Positions 1 through 7,876 of a stretch of 64,000 nucleotides of DNA are shown piece after piece. The stretch is taken from positions 12,751-76,750 of the forward strand of contig NZ_JBPYCR010000015.1 in the NCBI RefSeq assembly GCF_051846915.1, read 5' to 3'. The number at the start of each line of letters is the position of its first letter. The first letter of the stretch is position 1. The translations under genes and the position numbers were made by a program. The notes under the pieces were generated by a model, which saw only the letters and a list, made by a program, of their open reading frames with translations, was not told the DNA's origin and did not search any database. The stretch is from JBPYCR01 sp051846915 (GTDB lineage Bacteria; Bacillota; Bacilli; Bacillales; Amphibacillaceae).

Positions 1-10
1 AATAAAGTGG

Positions 11-40
11 AAAAAGACCACTGAGAAAACTATTCAGTGG
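11..40 (-). terminator. Rho-independent terminator after rpmH
   Basis: CCACTGA (18-24) pairs with TCAGTGG (34-40). Read on the minus strand the hairpin is followed by TCTTTTT, so it lies immediately downstream of rpmH and would end or attenuate that transcript before rnpA, which is expected just outside the window. Confidence 0.7.
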
Positions 41-41
41 C

Positions 42-176
42 CTATGCTGATAATACTTTTCGTCCCTTGCTACGACGACGAGCCAAAACTTTGCGCCCGT
101 TTTTCGTACTCATTCGAGAGCGAAAACCGTGTACTTTTTTCCTTTTGCGAGTATTCGGTTGAAATGTTCTTTTCAT
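42..176 (-). CDS. rpmH: Ribosomal protein bL34
   Basis: This 44-residue, very basic protein reads MKRTFQPNTRKRKKVHGF at its start and ends KVLSA, which is the typical bL34 sequence and length. It is a component of the large ribosomal subunit. The start codon follows a strong ribosome binding site (AGGGAGGTG read on the minus strand). It is transcribed away from dnaA, leaving the origin region between the two divergent genes, as in nearly all Bacillaceae. In relatives it is followed by rnpA. It is too short for many gene finders, but the family assignment is certain. Confidence 0.97.
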   Translation of the reverse strand: MKRTFQPNTRKRKKVHGFRSRMSTKNGRKVLARRRSKGRKVLSA

Positions 177-363
177 TGATCATGCACCTCCCTAAGGATT
201 AAAACATAGAAAATGCAGTTGCTCTATATAAATAAACCCTCATTTTCCTTAATCATTAAGCCTTTCTATATCATATTATACTTTATAAAATAAATAAAAT
301 ATATACGACGTAAACATTCTTGATAATTATACGTAAAATACATAGCAACTGTCAACTCCCATT

Positions 364-735
364 TTATCAACAGTCCGAACTTCGTTTCAATCTAAAATTT
401 ATCAACAACCTAATTAGTATATGATTCTGCCTTTAGAATTATTCACAGTAATTATCGACAAGTTTTGCACAAAATCATAGGCTGTTGATAAAAAATGTCT
501 ACATTCCGCGAATTATGTGGACAAGTGTAAAATACAATTGCAATACCGCGGTTTATTTGGTATTATTATTATGTTTTAGTGTGTTAATAAGTCTGTTTAA
601 TTTTGTAATTACCCACAGCCTGTGGATAAACTGTTAGTAATTATTCACCTCTTGTTGAAACACTTATCCCCATTTTCGTGGATAATGTTAATAATTCGCT
701 TTAACCTTGTTTGTCCCTTATTATTTTTATACACA
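364..735. other. oriC upstream sub-region with DnaA boxes
   Basis: The 766-base gap between rpmH and dnaA has no ORF but is dense in DnaA-box-like 9-mers: TTATCAACA (364 and 399), TTATTCACA (439), TTATCGACA (452), TGTTGATAA (483), TGTGGACAA (516), the perfect TGTGGATAA (621), TTATTCACC (641), TTATCCCCA (664), CGTGGATAA (677) and TTATACACA (727). This is the upstream half of the bipartite Bacillus origin (incA/incB-like). It also contains the dnaA promoter, which I cannot place with confidence. Confidence 0.85.
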
Positions 736-942
736 GGTTATTTTCAAATCTATTACCCTTTTGTTTATTTAAAATCCAGGTAAGATAATATAAATAGTAA
801 TTATAATAAGTCCATGAACATATACCGTCACGTGTACATTCATAGCCATTTCATCTTCCTCATAAGCAAACAATTATGAAAGATTGAGAGAGGCTTTTTA
901 TACCTTTCATTTTATTGATTATGATAAAAAGGTGGAATCACT

Positions 943-2301
943 TTGCAAAATATTGAAGAGTTGTGGTTGGAAGCACTCAAAAAAGTAGAAAAAAAAATAA
1001 GTAAACCGAGCTTTGAAACATGGTTAAAAAATACAAAGGCTTCCAACCTTGAAGGGGATACCCTTATTGTATCTGTACCAAATGAATTCGCAAAAGACTG
1101 GTTGGAAGGGAGATATACCGAACTAATCTCCGATATATTATACGAATTAACAGGCGCTCATTTAAACGCCAAATTTGTTATTCCAGAAACAGGAGAAATA
1201 AAGGAAAAAGAAAGTACAAAGGAAGCAAAAGATGAAGCAAGGAAACAGTCACAACAGGAAACTCAATCACAGCGCACGATGTTAAACCCGAAGTATACTT
1301 TCGACACATTCGTTATCGGTACTGGGAACCGTTTTGCTCACGCAGCATCTCTAGCAGTTGCCGAAGCACCCGCTAAGTCATACAACCCTCTTTTTATATA
1401 CGGTGGAGTAGGACTTGGAAAAACCCATTTAATGCATGCGATCGGACATTATGTTCAAGAACACAATCCACGTGCAAATGTTGTTTATTTATCATCGGAA
1501 AAATTTACAAATGAATTTATTAATTCCATTATGGATAATAGAGCAGGAAATTTTCGCAATAAATATCGAAATGTAGACGTATTACTTATTGATGATATCC
1601 AGTTTCTAGCGGGAAAAGAACAAACTCAGGAAGAATTCTTTCATACTTTTAACACACTACATGAAGAAAGCAAACAAATTATTATTTCCAGTGACCGGCC
1701 ACCAAAAGAAATACCAACGTTGGAAGATCGTCTGCGCTCTCGATTTGAGTGGGGATTGATAACGGATATAACGCCTCCTGATTTAGAAACAAGAATCGCT
1801 ATTTTAACAAAAAAAGCAAAAGCAGAAGGGCTCATCGACATCCCAAACGAAGTAATGCTTTATATTGCGAATCAAATAGATACAAATATTCGCGAGCTGG
1901 AGGGCGCCTTAATTCGTGTCGTTGCCTATTCTTCCCTTATTAATCAAGATATTGACACGGCGCTTGCGGTTGATGCGTTAAAGGATATTATTCCAAACAA
2001 CCGTCCAAAAAAGATTACGGTCATCGATATACAGGAAGCTGTTGGGGAAAAATATGCGGTAAAGCTTGAAGATTTCTTAGCAAAAAAACGAACAAAATCA
2101 ATCGCCTTTCCAAGACAAATAGCGATGTATTTAGCAAGAGAACTAACGGATCTATCATTGCCTAAAATAGGAGAAGAGTTCGGCGGTCGTGATCATACAA
2201 CTGTCATTCATGCCCATACAAAGATAAGCAAAACGCTTGATAGTGATGAAACATTGTCTATCGAACTTGAAGAAATAAAAGAAAAGTTAAATAGTCTATA
2301 A
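943..2301 (+). CDS. dnaA: Chromosomal replication initiator DnaA
   Basis: DnaA binds the boxes on either side of its gene, melts the origin with ATP bound and loads the helicase. The 452-residue length is normal. Domain I is residues 1-80 (SKPSFETWLK near 20-29), domain II is a charged linker (about 82-112), the AAA+ domain has Walker A GGVGLGKT (about 154-161) and Walker B LLIDDIQF (about 217), and the C-terminal helix-turn-helix carries the DnaA signature with GGRDHTTV. The start is TTG, eight or so bases after AAAGGTGGA, matching the length of Bacillus homologues. It heads the dnaA-dnaN unit; clustered boxes upstream suggest autoregulation. Confidence 0.99.
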   Translation: MQNIEELWLEALKKVEKKISKPSFETWLKNTKASNLEGDTLIVSVPNEFAKDWLEGRYTELISDILYELTGAHLNAKFVIPETGEIKEKESTKEAKDEARKQSQQETQSQRTMLNPKYTFDTFVIGTGNRFAHAASLAVAEAPAKSYNPLFIYGGVGLGKTHLMHAIGHYVQEHNPRANVVYLSSEKFTNEFINSIMDNRAGNFRNKYRNVDVLLIDDIQFLAGKEQTQEEFFHTFNTLHEESKQIIISSDRPPKEIPTLEDRLRSRFEWGLITDITPPDLETRIAILTKKAKAEGLIDIPNEVMLYIANQIDTNIRELEGALIRVVAYSSLINQDIDTALAVDALKDIIPNNRPKKITVIDIQEAVGEKYAVKLEDFLAKKRTKSIAFPRQIAMYLARELTDLSLPKIGEEFGGRDHTTVIHAHTKISKTLDSDETLSIELEEIKEKLNSL

Positions 2302-2310
2302 ATATCAACA

Positions 2311-2440
2311 TGTGAATAACGTGAAAAACACAGCAAAGTTACACACAACTTATCTACATGTGGAAAACTTTATGTAAGAGTCGTTTAATACCGTTATCCA
2401 CATACACACAGGCCCTAGTACTATTACTACTATATTAATA
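2311..2440 (+). other. oriC downstream sub-region: DnaA boxes, DnaA-trios, unwinding element
   Basis: The dnaA-dnaN spacer holds TGTGAATAA (2311-2319), TTATCTACA (2350-2358) and a perfect TTATCCACA (2394-2402). A short GC-rich patch (GGCCC, 2411-2415) is followed by triplets CTA GTA CTA TTA CTA CTA (2415-2432), whose complement reads 3'-GAT repeats, the DnaA-trio pattern, then a run of TAATAATAAT. This order (box, GC patch, trios, AT-rich stretch) matches the B. subtilis basal unwinding system, so strand opening is expected here. Confidence 0.88.
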
Positions 2441-2483
2441 ATAATAATATAATATATGAATTCCAAATAAGGAGGATTCATTC

Positions 2484-3620
2484 ATGAAATTCATTATTCA
2501 ACGGTCCTATTTACAAAAAAGTATTCAGGACGTTACAAAAGCTATTTCAACAAGAACTGTCATCCCAATCTTGACTGGCATGAAAATAGAAGCTAAACAA
2601 CAAGGTATAACATTAACAGGTAGCGACTCTGATATTTCTATTCAATCGATTATTCCAGCTGAAGAAAATGGAGAAATTATCGTTGATAAAATAGAAGAAG
2701 GTAGCGTTGTTTTACAAGTGCCTTACTTTCCCGAAATTGTGCGCAAACTTCCTGAATCTATGGTGGAAATAGAAGTTGACAACCAATTAATAGTAACGAT
2801 TCGCTCCGGAAAAGCTGTATTTACATTGAATGGTCAGCACAGTGAGGAGTATCCACAGCTGCCAAAATTTCAAACAGAAGAAAGCTTTGAAATTCAAGCG
2901 GATTTATTAAAACATTTAATTAAACAAACTGCCTTTGCTGTTTCAACAATGGAAACCAGGCCTATTCTTACAGGAATAAACATTAAGCTGAGTGAAAATA
3001 ATTTAAGCTTTACTGCAACGGATAGTCATCGACTCGCTTCAAGAAACGTGCCTATTCAGGAAACAGACCTGCAGTTTTCAAGTATTGTTGTACCTGGAAA
3101 GAGCGTTAATGAATTGAATAAAATATTGCATGATTCCGAAGAAATTGTCGAAATAAGTTTGATGAACAATCAAATACTATTTCATACAAAGAACTTATAT
3201 TTTCTTTCCAGATTACTCGACGGTAATTATCCGGAAACATCCCGATTGATTCCAAATGAAAGTAAAACAGTTATTCATGTACATACGAAAGAATTATTAA
3301 GCACAATTGACAGGGCTTCGTTACTTTCCAAGGACGAGAATAATGTCGTTCAATTGGAAACAAAAGACAACTCCATTATCGAAATTACGAGTCAGTCACC
3401 GGAGATTGGAAACGTCTCTGAAGAAGTTAAAGCCCAATCGATTGATGGTGAAGATTTAAAAATTTCGTTTAGCTCAAAATATATGCTCGATGCGTTGAAG
3501 GCAATTGAATGCGAAGAAGTAAAAATTAACTTTACCGGAGCGATGCGACCATTTATCATTACACCGGCACAAGAGGATACCACCGTTCTCCAGTTGATTC
3601 TCCCAGTACGAACATTTTAA
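2484..3620 (+). CDS. dnaN: DNA polymerase III sliding clamp (beta subunit)
   Basis: The 378-residue protein has the length and sequence of Bacillus DnaN, a head-to-tail dimer with three clamp folds per subunit that tethers DNA polymerase III and recruits YabA, MutS, ligase and others. It starts MKFIIQRSYLQ and ends LQLILPVRTF; the C-terminal VRTF-type tail forms part of the clamp-binding pocket. The ATG follows AAGGAGGATTC at ideal spacing. It is downstream of dnaA and probably shares its transcript in addition to any promoter in the spacer. Nothing is unusual. Confidence 0.99.
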   Translation: MKFIIQRSYLQKSIQDVTKAISTRTVIPILTGMKIEAKQQGITLTGSDSDISIQSIIPAEENGEIIVDKIEEGSVVLQVPYFPEIVRKLPESMVEIEVDNQLIVTIRSGKAVFTLNGQHSEEYPQLPKFQTEESFEIQADLLKHLIKQTAFAVSTMETRPILTGINIKLSENNLSFTATDSHRLASRNVPIQETDLQFSSIVVPGKSVNELNKILHDSEEIVEISLMNNQILFHTKNLYFLSRLLDGNYPETSRLIPNESKTVIHVHTKELLSTIDRASLLSKDENNVVQLETKDNSIIEITSQSPEIGNVSEEVKAQSIDGEDLKISFSSKYMLDALKAIECEEVKINFTGAMRPFIITPAQEDTTVLQLILPVRTF

Positions 3621-3634
3621 AGCGGGGAATAATT

Positions 3635-3781
3635 AAGAAAAGCGCAAGCGCCCTGGTCAGCCCCGACAAGCTTAAGCAAGAAATCGTAGTGGCGGTTTTT
3701 GCCACGAAGAGTTATTGCTTAAGACCTCGAGGGGATGGGCGCTTAAGCTAGACAGCTATGAACAAAATTTTATACTTTCTG
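3635..3781 (-). repeat. Dispersed structured repeat A, copy 1
   Basis: This intergenic block is the reverse complement of the blocks at 16071-16220 and 31624-31770. It contains nested inverted repeats: GCGCCC with GGGCGC at the edges, TTAAGCAA with TTGCTTAA inside, and GTGGCGG with GCCAC at the centre, so the RNA or single strand would fold into a long hairpin. There is no ORF. It behaves like a non-autonomous (MITE-like) or REP-like element. Confidence 0.85.
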
Positions 3782-3798
3782 ACCTTTTCAATAAAGAA

Positions 3799-3838
3799 AA
3801 GCAGTTCTTTGGAGATATAGCGAAGAACTGCTTTTTTC
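3799..3838 (+). terminator. Rho-independent terminator after dnaN
   Basis: AAGCAGTTCTT (3799-3809) pairs with AAGAACTGCTT (3823-3833), followed by TTTT. It separates dnaA-dnaN from rlbA-recF. Confidence 0.85.
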
Positions 3839-3840
3839 TT

Positions 3841-4113
3841 ATTTGATCTTTATTCAAAAAAGCAGTTTATAGGCAATTTAAGCGATAATTTAATAAATAA
3901 GGGTATTACCTTTCCTAAACGACAAAACTTTAGTAAAATAGGAATATAGATGATTTAACCTATGTATCGTTTTTTTATCACTTATTAACGGGTTTAAATA
4001 ATCCCATCTCAGATGGAGCATTAACTATACGGAAATCTTCAGTCCACTACTGAAGATCAAAGCGATTTTAACCAGATGTTTTGAACAATCTCTGTAAGGA
4101 ATATGGTGATAAA
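3841..4113 (+). other. Leader region before rlbA-recF
   Basis: No gene is seen. An imperfect palindrome lies at 4035-4057 (ATCTTCAGT / ACTGAAGAT) without a T-tract, so it is not an obvious terminator. A promoter for the rlbA-recF-remB-gyrBA run is expected here but I cannot assign one. Confidence 0.4.
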
Positions 4114-4332
4114 ATGGAAAGAGTCCCTATAGATACTGCATATATCACGTTGGGTCAATTAATAAAGTTAGTAAATATCTTTGAATCCGGCGGCATGATT
4201 AAAGGGTTTTTACACGATCATGGCGTACATGTGAATGGGGAATTAGAACAACGTCGTGGAAGGAAACTATACCCCAACGATGTGGTTGATATCGGAGAAG
4301 CCGGCAAATTCATTGTTGTAAAAGAAGAATAA
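4114..4332 (+). CDS. rlbA: S4-domain RNA-binding protein (YaaA/RlbA)
   Basis: A 72-residue S4-like RNA-binding protein of the YaaA family, implicated in 50S ribosome assembly in B. subtilis. The core has ITLGQLIKL, ESGGMIKGFL and RRGRKLYPNDVV, the usual S4 landmarks. An upstream in-frame TTG at 4081 would add 11 residues, but the ATG at 4114 is preceded by GGTGAT and gives the family's usual length of about 71, so I chose it. It sits 42 bases before recF, as in other Bacillaceae. Confidence 0.93.
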   Translation: MERVPIDTAYITLGQLIKLVNIFESGGMIKGFLHDHGVHVNGELEQRRGRKLYPNDVVDIGEAGKFIVVKEE

Positions 4333-4374
4333 CAACATGCATACGATAAATAGGTGCAAAAATGAGGAATCTGC

Positions 4375-5487
4375 ATGCACATAGATCAATTAAAATTACG
4401 CAACTACCGAAATTATGAAAAGCTCGACATTACTTTTGATGATAAAATAAACGTCATCATCGGTGAAAATGCACAAGGTAAAACAAATTTGATGGAAGCA
4501 ATTTATGTATTGGCTTTTACTCGTTCGTACCGAACACCAAGAGATAAAGAGTTGATCCAATGGGAAAAGGAATTTGCCAAAATTGAAGGAACCATCAGTA
4601 AAAGGGAACGTACTTTTCCACTTGAGATGATTTTTCATGATAAAGGAAAGAAAGCAAAGCGCAATCGAATTGAACAAAAACGATTGAGCGAATATATAGG
4701 TGCATTGAATATTGTTATGTTTGCACCGGAAGACTTAACGTTGGTAAAAGGTTCTCCACAGCTTCGTAGGCGTTTTATTGATATGGAGCTGGGACAAATA
4801 CAGCCGACATATATTTATCATTTAGGACAATATCAAAAAATTTTAAAACAGCGGAATCATTTGTTGAAACAGTTACAACGGCAGAGGGATACGGATACGA
4901 CGATGCTGCATATCTTAACTGAACAACTCATTGACCAAGCTGTCATTTTACTGGACAGACGATTTACTTTTTTAAAACTGTTACGAAAATGGGCGTGTCC
5001 CATCCATTTGCAAATAAGTCGACAACTTGAACAATTGGAAATCCAATACAACCCGACGATTGAAGTATCAGAAGAGGCAAATAAGGAGAAAATAGTAACA
5101 GCTTACATAAATAAATTTCAATCCATACAGCAAAGTGAAATTGATCGCGGGACAACATTGATCGGCCCGCATCGAGATGATCTTACATTTTTGGTTAATA
5201 ACAAAAATGTAAAAATTTATGGCTCTCAAGGTCAACAAAGAACAACAGCCTTATCAGTTAAATTGGCAGAGATAGAACTTATTTACAATGAAGTTGGTGA
5301 ATACCCCGTATTGCTATTGGATGATGTATTAAGTGAACTTGATGATTATAGACAATCACATTTGCTAAGTACGATTCAAGGGAAGGTGCAAACGTTTGTT
5401 TCAACGACAAGTGTGGATGGAATCCATCATGAAACTTTAGAAAAAGCGGAGTTATTCCATGTAGACAACGGTACTGTTAAGACGTAA
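4375..5487 (+). CDS. recF: DNA replication and repair protein RecF
   Basis: RecF is an SMC-like ATPase that works with RecO and RecR to load RecA at gaps and stalled forks. The 370-residue protein has Walker A GENAQGKTN (about 30-38), the LLLDDVLSELD Walker B segment near residue 310 and the preceding GSQGQQRT signature-like motif. Its N-terminus MHIDQLKLRNYRNYEKL is typical. The start follows GAGGA. RecR of the same pathway is encoded at 30850. Confidence 0.98.
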   Translation: MHIDQLKLRNYRNYEKLDITFDDKINVIIGENAQGKTNLMEAIYVLAFTRSYRTPRDKELIQWEKEFAKIEGTISKRERTFPLEMIFHDKGKKAKRNRIEQKRLSEYIGALNIVMFAPEDLTLVKGSPQLRRRFIDMELGQIQPTYIYHLGQYQKILKQRNHLLKQLQRQRDTDTTMLHILTEQLIDQAVILLDRRFTFLKLLRKWACPIHLQISRQLEQLEIQYNPTIEVSEEANKEKIVTAYINKFQSIQQSEIDRGTTLIGPHRDDLTFLVNNKNVKIYGSQGQQRTTALSVKLAEIELIYNEVGEYPVLLLDDVLSELDDYRQSHLLSTIQGKVQTFVSTTSVDGIHHETLEKAELFHVDNGTVKT

Positions 5488-5512
5488 GCCCACACATGTC
5501 AGGAGGGAAGTC

Positions 5513-5779
5513 ATGTTTGTTCATATCGGTAATGATTACGTATTGCAATCAAAAAATATTATATCGATCATAGATCGTAATCTGATTCAATCCTCATCGA
5601 TCATTAAAGAAATGATGGATACTGCGAAGGAACGAAAACAAATTAAAGGAGCTAAAAAAGATGCAAAATCCGTCGTAATTACAGATGATTTTTTTTATTA
5701 CAGTACGTTATCTGTTCCGACATTAAAGAAAAGATCAAACACGATTTTAACGCTTAGCACACCAGACTATTATGATTAG
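5513..5779 (+). CDS. remB: RemB/YaaB, DUF370 extracellular matrix regulator
   Basis: This 88-residue DUF370 protein resembles B. subtilis YaaB (RemB), which with RemA promotes biofilm matrix gene expression. Visible landmarks are MFVHIGNDYVL at the start and SVVITDDFFYYSTLSVPTLKKR near residues 52-73. The ATG follows AGGAGGGAAG. Its position between recF and gyrB is conserved. It fits with the c-di-GMP/SinI switch at 41.9 kb, although nothing in the sequence links the two directly. Confidence 0.93.
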   Translation: MFVHIGNDYVLQSKNIISIIDRNLIQSSSIIKEMMDTAKERKQIKGAKKDAKSVVITDDFFYYSTLSVPTLKKRSNTILTLSTPDYYD

Positions 5780-5855
5780 AGGGTTTTAATTGCTCTACGG
5801 AAAGGGAGCAAATCTTATTATTTAAGTTTAAAAGAAATGCAGGTGATTATTCATA

Positions 5856-7772
5856 ATGGAAGATAAAATAGTCGAACAAACATATGATGCCGATCAGATA
5901 CAAGTATTAGAAGGGTTGGAAGCGGTACGAAAACGTCCAAGCATGTATATCGGTACAACAAATGAAAAAGGACTGCACCATCTCGTATGGGAAATTACCG
6001 ATAACAGTATTGATGAAGCCCTGGCAGGCTATTGTGATCACATTCACGTTACAGTCGAAGAAGATAATAGTATTACCGTAAAAGATAATGGACGCGGAAT
6101 TCCAATAAACACACATGAAGATAGTGGTAAACCAGCAGTAGAAGTCATTATGACGGTACTGCATGCAGGTGGTAAATTTGGCGGTGGCGGGTATAAAGTA
6201 TCCGGTGGTTTGCATGGTGTTGGTGCATCAGTAGTAAATGCCTTGTCATCTGAATTGGAAGTATTTGTCCATCGGGATGGAAAAATTCATCATCTTCTTT
6301 TTGAAAAAGGAATTGTAAAAGGCGATTTGGAAGTTATCGGAGAAACCGATCATACTGGAACGGCTATCCACTTTAAACCGGATCCAGAAATTTTTACGGA
6401 ATCAACAGAATATGACTATGATATTTTAGCTAATCGATTAAGAGAATTGGCCTTTTTAAATAAAAAATTGACGATTACATTCGAAGATAAGCGAACAGAT
6501 AAAGAAATCGTTCATTATTATTATGAAGGCGGCATTCGATCTTACGTCGAGTATATGAATCGAACGAAGGATGTGCTGCATGAACCGATTTATGCAGAAG
6601 GAGAAGCACAAGATATTTCAGTGGAAGTAGCGATACAATATAACGCTGGGTATGCGAGCAATTTATATTCCTTTGCCAACAATATTCATACGTATGAGGG
6701 TGGAACACATGAATTTGGCTTCAGGACTGCACTAACACGGGTTATTAATGATTACGCTCGTAAAAGTAATTTATTTAAAGAAGATGACCAAAATTTAACA
6801 GGTGATGATGTCCGAGAAGGAATGACTGCGATCGTTTCTGTTAAACATACCGATCCGCAATTCGAAGGTCAGACAAAAACGAAGCTTGGGAATAGTGATG
6901 CCCGAACAGTAACGGATCAAGTGTTCAGCGAAGAATTTTCTAAGTTTTTACTGGAAAATCCGTCGATTGGCAAAACAATCGTAGAAAAAGGAATGATGGC
7001 CTCCCGTGCCAGAATGGCGGCTCGCAAGGCGCGTGAGTTAACGCGAAGGAAAAGTGCGTTGGAAATATCTAATCTTCCTGGGAAACTAGCCGACTGTTCA
7101 TCAAAAGATGCTGAAATAAGTGAACTGTATATTGTGGAAGGTGACTCGGCTGGTGGTTCAGCTAAACAAGGTCGATCCCGCCATTTTCAGGCGATCCTAC
7201 CGTTGCGCGGTAAGATACTAAATGTGGAAAAAGCTCGGCTTGATCGGATTCTATCAAATAATGAAGTTCGAATGATGATTACAGCACTTGGAACAGGGAT
7301 AGCCGAAGATTTTGATATTACAAAAGCCCGTTACCATAAAATTGTTATTATGACAGATGCGGATGTGGACGGTGCACATATACGTACATTACTGCTGACG
7401 TTTTTCTATCGTTATATGAAACCGTTAATTGAACACGGATATATATATATTGCGCAACCACCTTTGTATAAAATACAACAAGGAAAAGCAGCCCATTATG
7501 CTTATGATGAAGCAGGGATGGAAGAAATTCTCGAGCAGCTGCCCAAGAACCCAAAACCGGGGATTCAGCGGTATAAAGGTCTAGGGGAAATGAATGCCGA
7601 GCAATTATGGGAAACAACGATGGATCCCGAAACGAGAACATTGCTGCAAGTAAAATTGAAAGATGCAATTGACGCTGATGAAGTGTTCAATATTTTAATG
7701 GGTGATAAAGTGGAGCCGCGCAGAGATTTTATTGAAGGCAATGCTCAATATGTCCAAAATCTTGATGTGTAA
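5856..7772 (+). CDS. gyrB: DNA gyrase subunit B
   Basis: The 638-residue ATPase subunit of gyrase introduces negative supercoils with GyrA. The GHKL ATPase motifs are present (DNSIDEALAG, DNGRGIP, GGLHGVGAS), as is the TOPRIM region with YIVEGDSAGGSAKQGR and DADVDGAHIRTLLL, and a normal C-terminal end with RRDFIEGNAQYV. The start ATG follows CAGGTGAT. It is followed by gyrA after about 100 bases with no terminator, so the two are probably cotranscribed. Confidence 0.99.
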   Translation: MEDKIVEQTYDADQIQVLEGLEAVRKRPSMYIGTTNEKGLHHLVWEITDNSIDEALAGYCDHIHVTVEEDNSITVKDNGRGIPINTHEDSGKPAVEVIMTVLHAGGKFGGGGYKVSGGLHGVGASVVNALSSELEVFVHRDGKIHHLLFEKGIVKGDLEVIGETDHTGTAIHFKPDPEIFTESTEYDYDILANRLRELAFLNKKLTITFEDKRTDKEIVHYYYEGGIRSYVEYMNRTKDVLHEPIYAEGEAQDISVEVAIQYNAGYASNLYSFANNIHTYEGGTHEFGFRTALTRVINDYARKSNLFKEDDQNLTGDDVREGMTAIVSVKHTDPQFEGQTKTKLGNSDARTVTDQVFSEEFSKFLLENPSIGKTIVEKGMMASRARMAARKARELTRRKSALEISNLPGKLADCSSKDAEISELYIVEGDSAGGSAKQGRSRHFQAILPLRGKILNVEKARLDRILSNNEVRMMITALGTGIAEDFDITKARYHKIVIMTDADVDGAHIRTLLLTFFYRYMKPLIEHGYIYIAQPPLYKIQQGKAAHYAYDEAGMEEILEQLPKNPKPGIQRYKGLGEMNAEQLWETTMDPETRTLLQVKLKDAIDADEVFNILMGDKVEPRRDFIEGNAQYVQNLDV

Positions 7773-7876
7773 AAGTTGGTACATGTGAGAACATTGGGCC
7801 GGCTTATCCATGGAAGTGATGAAAAAGTTAACGTCTCACATTCAATTACTGACGTTGATTAGGAGGTAATCTCATA

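Noticed and set aside
4035..4057. Terminator before rlbA
   Set aside because: Good palindrome but no T-tract on either side.
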